Shown piece by piece: positions 1 through 5,748 of a stretch of 64,000 nucleotides of DNA (positions are counted from its first letter, which is position 1; each line of letters opens with the position of its first letter). The notes under the pieces are model-generated. The model searched no databases and was not told the DNA's origin. It saw nothing but the letters and a program-made list of their open reading frames with translations. Both the position numbers and the translations under genes were made by a program. Origin of the DNA: a virus. The stretch covers positions 1-64,000 of the IMG/VR virus record IMGVR_UViG_3300021181_000006; one strand, given 5' to 3'.

Positions 1-61
1 AAAATCTCAGTATCTGTTAATTTTATGATGAGGTGGTAATTTTCCACCATGTCAACTTGGC

Positions 62-175
62 CAAATAAAAAAAAAAAAATGATGCCCAAGGAATTCTAAA
101 AAGGGTTGTGACCCTGAGTCATGGGCAAAGTGCCAGGAATTTTTTCCTAAAAATAATTTTTTTTTTTTTTATTTG
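62..175. repeat. Nested inverted repeats with poly-A/poly-T arms
   Basis: An 18-bp perfect inverted repeat has arms at 62-79 (CAAAT plus a run of 13 A) and 158-175 (run of T plus ATTTG). It encloses TGCCCA (83-88) with TGGGCA (122-127), which in turn encloses AGGGT-TGTG-ACCCT (102-115). A further small hairpin, GGAA-TTTT-TTCC, lies just inside the right arm. The whole could fold as one extended cruciform or RNA hairpin. No gene is seen in 1-560. Function is unknown; an origin, a genome-end signal or a bidirectional terminator are possible. Confidence 0.5.
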
Positions 176-315
176 AAAATCTGTCCTGTATTGACAAGCA
201 CTTACAACATATCACCTTTAATCTCACTCGGACCCATGTTAAGAAAAACCACTACAGGTAGTATGCCATGTATCCGGGAATCAACATATTGCATTTAATG
301 TAATTTAAATTATAC

Positions 316-470
316 AGTACTTAGGTACTATAGCATTTTATGTTAAACGTTAAATAAGTAGTTTAATCTATTCATTGAACGTTAAACACTTAAATATACA
401 TATATAATAATATATAATAATAATAATAATAAATAATAAATAATGTAATATATGTATATATATAAATATA
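316..470. other. AT-rich tract with iterated motifs (possible origin)
   Basis: The stretch contains a hairpin AGTAC-TTAG-GTACT (316-329), two copies of AACGTTAAA (346-354 and 378-386), and a nearly pure A/T microsatellite from about 390 to 470 made of ATA/AAT units. Low duplex stability together with short iterons is what many replication origins look like, but no initiator gene is next to it. It could equally be a degenerate intergenic region. No coding is visible. Confidence 0.3.
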
Positions 471-560
471 ACTGAAAGTGTGCTATGGGGAAAAATAATT
501 TGGTGGTCTAATTCCTGCCTTGTCCTATACGTGAGGCTTTTCTGAAGAATTTTTTCATGT

Positions 561-600
561 GATAATGAGAATCATTCTCAATAAGAATTACGGTATAATA
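561..600 (+). promoter_or_regulatory. Fur-box-like operator overlapping a promoter
   Basis: TGAGAAT-C-ATTCTCA at 566-580 is a perfect 7-1-7 palindrome. With its left flank (from 561) it matches 17 of 19 positions of the E. coli Fur consensus GATAATGATAATCATTATC. A perfect -10 hexamer TATAAT lies at 594-599, which places the palindrome over the -35 region, where a repressor would block RNA polymerase. Transcription would run rightwards toward the small gene at 916 and the RNA locus. Whether Fur binds is inference. Confidence 0.45.
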
Positions 601-675
601 ATCATACAGAAACCATTACTATGATGTGTCATCACCACTACAATTTTCTATCCATTCTAGATAGAAATCAGGTTC

Positions 676-738
676 ATGAGCAATGGTGTTTTAGCGATCC
701 TTGAGGGCGCTATTAAATTCCTACTTGGTATCAAGTAG
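676..738 (+). CDS. Possible 20-residue hydrophobic peptide
   Basis: An ATG at 676 opens 20 codons ending in TAG, giving a short hydrophobic, possibly amphipathic helix (MSNGVLAILEGAIKFLLG...). It is the first open frame after the TATAAT at 594-599. The upstream AGG is only three bases from the ATG, so the ribosome binding site is poor. It may be a leader peptide, a small membrane peptide or chance. No family is recognised. Confidence 0.22.
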   Translation: MSNGVLAILEGAIKFLLGIK

Positions 739-766
739 ACTACTTTCTTTCACGATCTCCCTTTTC

Positions 767-796
767 TTGACTGGACTAGTAGGGTGTACCTATGGG
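767..796 (+). promoter_or_regulatory. Weak sigma70-like promoter
   Basis: TTGACT at 767-772 is followed after 18 bases by TATGGG at 791-796. The -35 is good and the -10 poor. It would transcribe the gene starting at 916. A separate TATAAT at 835-840 lacks a convincing -35. The rest of 600-915 holds no other supported gene. Confidence 0.25.
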
Positions 797-836
797 TCTT
801 CCTTGTTGGTGGAGGGAGGTCGTGACTTTATTCGTA

Positions 837-871
837 TAATATCTTCATCACTTGGAGTGATGAAGATATTA
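837..871 (+). promoter_or_regulatory. 15-bp perfect hairpin upstream of gene 916
   Basis: TAATATCTTCATCAC (837-851), loop TTGGA (852-856), and the exact reverse complement (857-871). No U-run follows, so it is not a typical intrinsic terminator. It lies 44 bases before the start codon at 916. It may be an mRNA-stabilising 5' hairpin, a processing site, or a DNA-level operator overlapping the TATAAT at 835-840. Confidence 0.4.
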
Positions 872-915
872 CAACTATGGACAATGATTTACATCAAAAG
901 CCGAAAGGCAAGTAC

Positions 916-1389
916 ATGAATCCAGCACGTGCCCGTTCTCGTCTAGAGAAACTCAAGAAAATCTATGATCCGATCCAGGAATCGATGAAGAAGAACCGCG
1001 ATGAAGCGGCTGCTCTCCATGTCCTCAATGACAAGGAATCAGCTTCTCTCTCATCTGTCTCAGAAGACGATGCCGCTATCCGTGAATCTCTCCAAAACGA
1101 GATCGTGGAGCGCTCATCCCGCATCCTCATCTTGGATACGGCCTTCCATGATACCATGACGCAGAATGCCGAACTGATTCGTCGTTTCCATGTGGCAGAA
1201 GTCACGCTTCGTCGCAAGATCTTGGAATATCCCGCCAAACTGCGCAAGCATTTGAACCGTGGTCTCAAAACCGAGACTCGTGGTCCGAAGGACATGTTCA
1301 ATGCCAAGGAAGAGCGTCGTGTTCTGCTCGCTGCAGAAGCAGAAAAGACGCCACAACAGCAGTTAGCAGCTGCTTTGTCAGGGACCTAA
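916..1389 (+). CDS. Unknown charged helical protein, 157 aa
   Basis: No family is recognised. The start at ATG 916 is preferred because AAAGGCAAG sits just upstream; an in-frame ATG at 877 has no ribosome binding site. The protein is rich in Lys, Arg, Glu and Ala and looks almost all-helical: an N-terminal basic helix (ARARSRLEKLKKIYD), an acidic Ser-rich central stretch, and a basic second half (RRKILEYPAKLRKHLNRG) suited to nucleic-acid contact. It has no signal peptide or membrane segment. It precedes the tmRNA locus and may share its transcript. A small DNA/RNA-binding or scaffold-like protein is possible. Confidence 0.6.
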   Translation: MNPARARSRLEKLKKIYDPIQESMKKNRDEAAALHVLNDKESASLSSVSEDDAAIRESLQNEIVERSSRILILDTAFHDTMTQNAELIRRFHVAEVTLRRKILEYPAKLRKHLNRGLKTETRGPKDMFNAKEERRVLLAAEAEKTPQQQLAAALSGT

Positions 1390-1543
1390 GTTTCCTATGC
1401 AAGCGGACAACCCGAATGCATAGTAGCCTCTCCATCTGATCCGTGTGGAGTTGTAGCATGCTGCTGAATCCCGTGGTATGATTAGGACTTGCAATCCGTC
1501 ATATTCGGACCTATTCGGCAGAAACGGACACGTTTTCAGGTGA

Positions 1544-1594
1544 CCACTATAGCGCTTCACCACTTGTTTACTCAAGTTCTTGGCGTTATAGTGG
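1544..1594 (+). ncRNA. Long imperfect hairpin just upstream of the tmRNA
   Basis: CCACTATAGCGC (1544-1555) pairs with GCGTTATAGTGG (1583-1594) over 12 bp with one G-U pair. The loop holds an inner stem ACTTG-TTTACT-CAAGT. It ends 15 bases before the tmRNA 5' end. It may be a processing signal for the precursor or an attenuator. The rest of 1390-1543 is non-coding, with small hairpins (CTATGCA/TGCATAG, CTCCA/TGGAG); a tRNA-Cys-like patch near 1484-1500 does not fold as a tRNA. Confidence 0.4.
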
Positions 1595-1609
1595 TTATCG
1601 TTCTTTCAT

Positions 1610-1985
1610 GGGCCTGATTAGCTTCGACGGGAATTGTGAAATAAGAGTGAGCCGTGTCGTAGAGCTTGTGGCTACGTAAAAAACAAGCAAAAAATGTAAA
1701 TGACGATTCCGTCACTTACGCATCTGCCCGTCTCGCTGCCTAACCGCAGCCTGGCTCACAGGTGTCCAATCTGCAACATACGGGTGCTTCTACCGTTGCA
1801 GATCATCAGAAGATCGTCGGCCTAGGAACTGGAAAACCTAGGGACTAAATTCCATCTCGGTCCAGCACAATGGGTACCGTAAACTCGAAATGCTAGGTGA
1901 TCATTCCAAATAATGATATATACACGGTAGAGCACACTATAGATCGATTCTCGGACCTGGGTTGCGAAACCCAGCAGGTCCACCA
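1610..1985 (+). ncRNA. ssrA: Transfer-messenger RNA (tmRNA)
   Basis: tmRNA rescues ribosomes stalled on broken mRNAs and adds a degradation tag. The 5' end GGGCCTGATTAGCTTCGACG matches the family signature, and GGGCCUG (1610-1616) pairs with CAGGUCC (1975-1981), followed by A and an encoded CCA (1983-1985). A T-arm CTGGG/CCCAG is present. Pseudoknot PK1 is visible: CGTAG (1658-1662) with CTACG (1672-1676), and GCTTGT (1664-1669) with ACAAGC (1683-1688). GTGAGCC/GGCTCAC (1647-1653/1753-1759) forms another helix. The tag frame ends at TAA 1741-1743 and reads about VNDDSVTYASARLAA, with the LAA end that ClpXP recognises. The resume codon is probably GTA 1696. Odd points: an 8-nt T-loop (TTGCGAAA) instead of 7, and a short spacer after PK1. 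Confidence 0.93.
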
Positions 1986-2031
1986 TTTGTAATTTCAGTG
2001 GCACGTGTGTACCTACTAGCAATAGTAGGAG

Positions 2032-2162
2032 TTCCTCTGATGAGTCTGCTTAAACTCCAGACGAAACCGATCAGTGAAGACGAGTGTTCTCTTCACATAG
2101 GTGGGCGTACTATTACAGAATTAACACACTCTGTACCTGTAACCTGCCTGATTGGTAAGGAA
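2032..2162 (+). ncRNA. Hammerhead self-cleaving ribozyme (type I, extended stem III)
   Basis: All invariant core positions are present. CTGATGA is at 2037-2043; stem II is GTCTG/CAGAC (2044-2048/2058-2062) with a G-C closing pair; GAA is at 2063-2065. A2066 pairs with U2156 to start stem III, ACCGATCAG/CTGATTGGT (2066-2074/2148-2156; nine pairs, one G-U). The cleavage base is A2157, with the cut expected between 2157 and 2158. Stem I is TTCCT/AGGAA (2032-2036/2158-2162). Stem III carries a 73-nt insert with its own hairpin (GTGAAGA/TCTTCAC). It lies 46 nt downstream of the tmRNA and upstream of a structured RNA, so it may separate the two RNAs after co-transcription. Confidence 0.85.
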
Positions 2163-2510
2163 ATGCTTGGATCAGACATCGGAAGTCGGTGCCAGGCCTA
2201 GACCACGTGCTTACCGTGTGTTCTAGTAGTCTATTGTCAGTCCAACCATAGGGAGCACTAGCGGTGACAGATGATTCCTGTTCGTTGCTGCTCTCAGCCC
2301 TCATAGACGGCAAATAAGTTTTTAATGACCAGAACTGAATGGTCAGAGCGAACTAACGGTAAGACGTATTTTTGAAGGTATTTTGGAGGACCACGGAGCC
2401 ATCCAAAGGCCCTCCTAGAGAGGTAGCCTAACTCTGTGGTGAAGACCACGACTCGGGGTGCAAAGCCAGGGATACCTTCTTTCTTTCAAACCATCAACCA
2501 AAGGAAGACC
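2158..2510 (+). ncRNA. Structured non-coding RNA, 5' part
   Basis: This stretch begins at the predicted hammerhead cut and has no convincing gene, but is dense in hairpins: CTAGA...TCTAG with CACG/CGTG inside (near 2196-2225), TGACCA-8nt-TGGTCA (near 2325-2345), TTTGGA/TCCAAA with GGAGG/CCTCC (near 2380-2415), and GTGGT-GAAG-ACCAC (near 2434-2448). The HNH gene follows. It probably forms one RNA with 2952-3250. Giant phage ncRNAs of the GOLLD/ROOL kind or a group I intron-like element carrying the HNH gene are candidates; no diagnostic motif was confirmed. Confidence 0.45.
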
Positions 2511-2951
2511 ATGTTCAGAAAAGGACTCTACGACATAGAATTCGTTTTTGGTCTTGTGAAAGCTCCAGAAGAGAGAGTATTGGTTGATGGAGATATCATG
2601 AATACCAAATCGTTACGCATGCGTACTTTTGCTTATAAAGGCATTCATTGCGTGAATTGTGAAAGGTATGGCAGGGGTTTCGTTAAAGAGAAACATCACG
2701 CTTCGGATCAGACGTATCATTTTGCCCTCTATCACTGGTATAACGATGATAGAGAGCCTATGATACTGATGACAAAAGATCATATACTACCCATTTCAAA
2801 AGGTGGTCGTGATTTTCTTGGTAACATGCAACCCATGTGTGCGGTGTGTAATTTTACCAAAGCAGGAGATCCTCTTCCTGTTGGTGTGAAGTTCACTCCC
2901 AATGAACTATTTCTTCGTATTCCGCTATCCAGTCCCACTATGACCTCTTAG
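2511..2951 (+). CDS. HNH homing endonuclease, 146 aa
   Basis: A ββα-metal HNH nuclease, probably a homing endonuclease that spreads its own locus. The HNH module is complete: CVNC zinc knuckle, then KDHILPISKGG with the catalytic His, then N of GNMQP, and a second zinc pair CAVC followed by N. The start at ATG 2511 is chosen because AAGGAAG lies directly upstream; a GTG at 2436 in frame falls inside an RNA hairpin and has no ribosome binding site. The gene splits a highly structured RNA region, which suggests it invaded an RNA element or belongs to an intron-like one. Function from motif is confident; the target is unknown. Confidence 0.85.
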   Translation: MFRKGLYDIEFVFGLVKAPEERVLVDGDIMNTKSLRMRTFAYKGIHCVNCERYGRGFVKEKHHASDQTYHFALYHWYNDDREPMILMTKDHILPISKGGRDFLGNMQPMCAVCNFTKAGDPLPVGVKFTPNELFLRIPLSSPTMTS

Positions 2952-3250
2952 GTGAGCTGCGTTCATGCTCTTTGCAGCATGAAGCCAGTAGCGAGATCCT
3001 AAGTGCGTCGGGATGATAGACGTGAAGAATGGATAGACAGACACTCAGGTAAGTCCAAGCGCGCTCTTGCTAAGGGTGAAATGCTGAGCTGAATGGGGTG
3101 CGAGTCGCAATGCCCGACACTGTTCGGGGATAGGAGCACGCGCCATGCAAAGATTCCTGCATCGTTAGCCGGACTTAGAGCCGGCCACTCTGATTGACTT
3201 CAGATATACATGAAGCAATCTATAGAGCAATAATATACACGAAAGAGTCC
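2952..3250 (+). ncRNA. Structured non-coding RNA, 3' part with multi-way junction
   Basis: Follows the HNH stop codon and precedes the terminator. TTCATGCT/AGCATGAA forms an 8-bp hairpin (2962-2983). AAGTCC (3051-3056) pairs with GGACTT (3171-3176) to close a junction. The junction encloses GCGCGCTC with GAG-CA-CGCGC (3059-3066/3134-3143) and ATGCA/TGCAT (3145-3149/3158-3162). Inside the second helix lie CCCGA/TCGGG (3113-3117/3124-3128) and a TGCG-AGT-CGCA stem. A final hairpin GATTG-A-CTTCA/TGAAGCAATC covers 3192-3220. The nesting is far beyond chance for 300 bases. Family unknown. Confidence 0.55.
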
Positions 3251-3287
3251 ATGCAGTATCCTACGAAAGTAGGGTACTGCATTTTTT
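3251..3287 (+). terminator. Strong rho-independent terminator of the RNA locus
   Basis: A 14-bp stem ATGCAGTATCCTAC/GTAGGGTACTGCAT with one G-U pair and a GAAA tetraloop (3265-3268), followed directly by six T (3282-3287). It ends the tmRNA/ribozyme/HNH transcription unit. Confidence 0.9.
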
Positions 3288-3299
3288 AGATACCACACC

Positions 3300-3482
3300 A
3301 TGACTGATAAACATACAGTAACCCTCGAATATCAAGTGCAGCAAGCTCGTCTTGTTAAACAATTACGCGCAGAAAACTCTCGATTACGAAACCGACTGAA
3401 AGAGCTATTAGAATATGAACGACAAAGAGATGCCGAAATCGCAGCCAGCGACACAAGTAGTGACCACATCATGCCCTATTGA
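3300..3482 (+). CDS. Small coiled-coil protein, 60 aa
   Basis: No family is recognised. The sequence is a single charged helix with heptad character (LVKQLRAENSRLRNRLKELL), like a short leucine-zipper or dimerisation segment. The ATG follows the terminator T-run by 12 bases and has no clear ribosome binding site, which weakens the call. The end overlaps the next gene by 68 bases in another frame. Confidence 0.4.
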   Translation: MTDKHTVTLEYQVQQARLVKQLRAENSRLRNRLKELLEYERQRDAEIAASDTSSDHIMPY

Positions 3483-3633
3483 GCATGGTGAGTTTAAGGT
3501 CAGTGTCAGTGAAGCTGAAGCATATTTCGAGAAATATGGCTTATATATGATTAATGGAGGTTTGAAGAAAACCACGCCATCAGAATCGGATCATCAATCT
3601 GATGCAGACGATACGCCTGATATAAGTGTATAA
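3415..3633 (+). CDS. Small acidic protein, 72 aa
   Basis: No family is recognised. ATG 3415 has AAAGAG about 11 bases upstream; ATG 3430 in frame is an alternative start. The middle (FKVSVSEAEAYFEKYGLYMI) looks folded and the tail is acidic and polar (SESDHQSDADD...). The gene overlaps the upstream small gene at its 5' end. Its last 83 bases overlap the convergent end of the minor head gene. Confidence 0.45.
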   Translation: MNDKEMPKSQPATQVVTTSCPIEHGEFKVSVSEAEAYFEKYGLYMINGGLKKTTPSESDHQSDADDTPDISV

Positions 3634-5566
3634 AGTGTTCCGCTGGCGTATCGTGTGACTTTTCTGGATGTATGACACCAGCTTTAGAGAGAGTTTCCAT
3701 TTCATGGAAGCTCTCTCTAAAAATGGGATAGAGTAACTCACCTTCACGGTGCAAAATAACATCTCTAGGATCCTCTTCGTCTTGAGGATCAATAAATAAG
3801 ATATTTTTCTCTACTTTGGATTCCATATTCCCGGGTAATGGAGTAAAAATAATCTTATCAAAGATGGTTTTTTTACCTATGCCTCGTAACCATGGGATAA
3901 ATTCTATAGGAGCATTCTCAAACTTACCGACTGAAACGCTGACTGGCATATCACGGTGTTTAGGCCGATAAGCACCTAATCCAAAGTGTGGTACAAAGGT
4001 TCCACGACAATTACTTGACAGGATACCTTCAGCCCAATACGATGATGTCATCGTATGGAGATCATACACATGCCCAGTATAATCGAATCTTTCGATACCA
4101 ATAATTTTCAACGGGACTATCTCGCCGGAATATCCATCCAACAGCTCGCTAATAATTTTGGAATCGGAAAGACAACTGTTCATCGTAAGCTGAGACAGCT
4201 CGGCCTCAAAAAAAGAGGTCTTATCGACAAAAATTCCGTTATCAGCAGATATATTGCTGGCGAGTCTGCTCTTGAGATAGCTCTGTCCATTCGTGTCAAT
4301 AAAATTACTATTTATAAAATCCTTCGTGAGCATGGTGTCCCAAGACGGTCCACTGCTCATGCTAATACTTTGAGAATGCAGAAGTTGAGCAAGGAAGATC
4401 GCCTTCTGCTCACGAATGCTGCCCACGCCGCCGTCAAAGGACAGTCCAGAACGAAAGAGGAACTTATCCAGAGAGCTAAAACGCGACAGGAGCGAAGTGT
4501 CATTGAATCCAAGGGCGAAAGGATTATGCTCGACTGGCTCAGAGAAGCCGGATTGCATTGTACTCCACAACTCGCTATTGGACCGTATAATATCGATGTC
4601 GCCGTTCATGAAAATGCCATCGCCGTGGAAATCTTTGGAGGAAACTTCCATACGGCTGGCGCTCATGCTGCTTTGTTTCGAGAAAGAACTGATTTTCTCC
4701 TGAATTCTGGTTGGTTGGTTATTATTGTCTGGGATATTAATAGATCTTGTCCATTGTCCAGGGCTGCATCCGATTACATCACTGCCCTCACGAAGATCAC
4801 CCGCTCTCATATACCCATGTGGTGTCAAGAGCATGTGATTAACGGTAACGGACAGCCTTCTTCCATCGGCAAGAATCAACTTAACTACAGGGCCTTTGTA
4901 GGAGGCGACAAATCCTTCGACGATATTATGATCACATCCAGCTGATACAATGGTGTCTGGCAAGACACAGTTTGGGTGTGAATCATGGGTGAGTGGGAAG
5001 GTATAAGACAATAGCTTACGAATATCGTGAATAGTCCCATTAAGAACCCGACAAATTGGACTCGTTCTATCATCATGGACCTCCATACGACGGCAAAGTG
5101 TGAGTCCGTCTTCTAAGAATTCTGACAGGGCTGCTTTCGCATAAATATTCATCGCAGCAGTACGAGCTACAGTGCGGTTATGTCCAAGAACCTGTTTTAC
5201 CGACTGGCCAGTGCGAAGACGGTCTTTAATGTAATCAGATTCTCTAGGACGCGCATTTAACTCCTGGAGCATACCATCGAGATCTTTCTCGTAATCGTAT
5301 GAACCAATACGTAGTTCTGAGGTCTTTATGAGACCTAAGAATCCCTGTGCCCAGTGTCTTCCAGCCATGGCTGCAGCACGCACCAGAGGCAGCACTGAGC
5401 TACGCTTCAACTCCCCGCCTGCCTCAGCAATACCCTTGGAAGCCGCCAGGATCGATTTGATCTCTGCAGGGTGTACTCCACTGGTCAGTGTACGAGTAAG
5501 TGCGTCCACGGGCTTCCTAGAATCCCAGGATCGGAGTCTTGAAGTCTTCGGTATCAGGCGCTTCAC
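3551..5566 (-). CDS. MuF-like minor head protein interrupted by an intein, 671 aa
   Basis: The spliced protein is a head morphogenesis protein of the SPP1 gp7/Mu gpF family, which sits at the portal inside the capsid. Residues 1-199 and 520-671 are the exteins. The family signature DDRTSPICRVLNGT at about 165-178 and the motif HPN-C-RGTFVPHF are rejoined by splicing. The intein (residues 200-519) enters exactly at the conserved Cys of that motif. The start is a GTG at 5566 overlapping the upstream gene by 50 bases, with a weak ribosome binding site. The 3' end converges on the small forward gene. After splicing the product would be about 351 residues, normal for the family. Confidence 0.85.
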   Translation of the reverse strand: MKRLIPKTSRLRSWDSRKPVDALTRTLTSGVHPAEIKSILAASKGIAEAGGELKRSSVLPLVRAAAMAGRHWAQGFLGLIKTSELRIGSYDYEKDLDGMLQELNARPRESDYIKDRLRTGQSVKQVLGHNRTVARTAAMNIYAKAALSEFLEDGLTLCRRMEVHDDRTSPICRVLNGTIHDIRKLLSYTFPLTHDSHPNCVLPDTIVSAGCDHNIVEGFVASYKGPVVKLILADGRRLSVTVNHMLLTPHGYMRAGDLREGSDVIGCSPGQWTRSINIPDNNNQPTRIQEKISSFSKQSSMSASRMEVSSKDFHGDGIFMNGDIDIIRSNSELWSTMQSGFSEPVEHNPFALGFNDTSLLSRFSSLDKFLFRSGLSFDGGVGSIREQKAIFLAQLLHSQSISMSSGPSWDTMLTKDFINSNFIDTNGQSYLKSRLASNISADNGIFVDKTSFFEAELSQLTMNSCLSDSKIISELLDGYSGEIVPLKIIGIERFDYTGHVYDLHTMTSSYWAEGILSSNCRGTFVPHFGLGAYRPKHRDMPVSVSVGKFENAPIEFIPWLRGIGKKTIFDKIIFTPLPGNMESKVEKNILFIDPQDEEDPRDVILHREGELLYPIFRESFHEMETLSKAGVIHPEKSHDTPAEHFIHLYQAYRLHQIDDPILMAWFSSNLH
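4010..4969 (-). other. Intein (320 residues) in the minor head gene
   Basis: A protein-splicing HINT element. It begins with Cys200 (CVLPDTIVSAG, block A), continues with VTVNHMLLTPHGYMRAGDL (block B, with the conserved His), and ends with VYDLHTM...YWAEGILSSN before the +1 Cys520 (blocks F and G). The penultimate residue is Ser rather than the usual His, which is tolerated in some inteins but may slow Asn cyclisation. The roughly 220 residues between the splicing blocks are Ser-rich with no LAGLIDADG or HNH motif. That DNA instead encodes an endonuclease on the opposite strand. Confidence 0.88.
4070..4945 (+). CDS. Vsr/EDxHD-type homing endonuclease antisense within the intein
   Basis: Two N-terminal helix-turn-helix units (SIQQLANNFGIGKTTVHRKL and LEIALSIRVNKITIYKIL) precede a Vsr-like PD-(D/E)XK domain. 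That domain has SKGERIMLDWLREAG, then YNIDVAVHENAIAVEIFGGNFH with the acidic pair and His, then RTDFLLNSGWLVIIVW. This matches the EDxHD homing nucleases related to I-Bth0305I, seen near fractured phage genes. ATG 4070 has GGAG nine bases upstream; an ATG at 4055 in frame is less likely. The gene lies wholly inside the intein DNA, on the other strand, overlapping coding for the splicing blocks at both ends. It probably mobilises the intein by cutting the empty HPNC site. Confidence 0.85.
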   Translation: MPSIIESFDTNNFQRDYLAGISIQQLANNFGIGKTTVHRKLRQLGLKKRGLIDKNSVISRYIAGESALEIALSIRVNKITIYKILREHGVPRRSTAHANTLRMQKLSKEDRLLLTNAAHAAVKGQSRTKEELIQRAKTRQERSVIESKGERIMLDWLREAGLHCTPQLAIGPYNIDVAVHENAIAVEIFGGNFHTAGAHAALFRERTDFLLNSGWLVIIVWDINRSCPLSRAASDYITALTKITRSHIPMWCQEHVINGNGQPSSIGKNQLNYRAFVGGDKSFDDIMITSS

Positions 5567-5738
5567 AAGGCTCTGTATACTTCAGTACGATCAGCTTTTC
5601 GTTGGCTTTGGTGATATGGGTCTCGTTAGCGACACCCTCTACACCTTGAGCCGATAGGATCTCGCCATAACGGTCTCGATCCGTACTGACGTCCAGATCG
5701 AGAACTTCAACCTTATGATTTCTCTGTGTATTCATCAT
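5517..5738 (-). CDS. Unknown small protein, 73 aa
   Basis: No family is recognised. The start is taken at the first of two consecutive ATGs (5738) behind AGAGGTGG; an in-frame ATG further upstream (5777) has no ribosome binding site. The protein is soluble, mixed in composition, with a β-like middle (KLIVLKYTEP) and an early LDLDVSTDRDRYGE stretch. It overlaps the start of the minor head gene, so the two are translationally coupled. A head-associated or head-assembly role is inferred from position only. Confidence 0.55.
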   Translation of the reverse strand: MMNTQRNHKVEVLDLDVSTDRDRYGEILSAQGVEGVANETHITKANEKLIVLKYTEPCEAPDTEDFKTPILGF

Positions 5739-5748
5739 AACCACCTCT

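Noticed and set aside
701-919. A 72-codon frame with a lipobox-like LVGC and hydrophobic N-terminus
   Set aside because: It starts at TTG without a ribosome binding site, runs through the 15-bp hairpin and overlaps the better-supported start at 916; the lipobox is likely chance.
1470-1530. tRNA-Cys-like patch (GGACTTGCAATCCGTC)
   Set aside because: No 7-bp acceptor stem or T-arm can be paired at the right distance on either strand; the anticodon stem has only three or four pairs.
1822-2313. Several 60-80 codon frames on both strands across the tmRNA and ribozyme
   Set aside because: They conflict with the RNA structures, lack ribosome binding sites and show no protein-like composition.
2436-2510. 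Longer HNH reading from GTG 2436
   Set aside because: The GTG lies in a stable GTGGT-GAAG-ACCAC hairpin and has no ribosome binding site, while ATG 2511 has a strong one.
2163-3290. Classical group I intron
   Set aside because: Convincing P, Q, R and S elements were not found; only a possible GACTC/GAGTC pairing near 2450 and 3246. Kept as an alternative within the ncRNA entry rather than a call.
4250-4800. Sense-strand endonuclease domain of the intein
   Set aside because: The sense translation is Ser-rich without LAGLIDADG, HNH or GIY-YIG motifs; the real nuclease is on the opposite strand.
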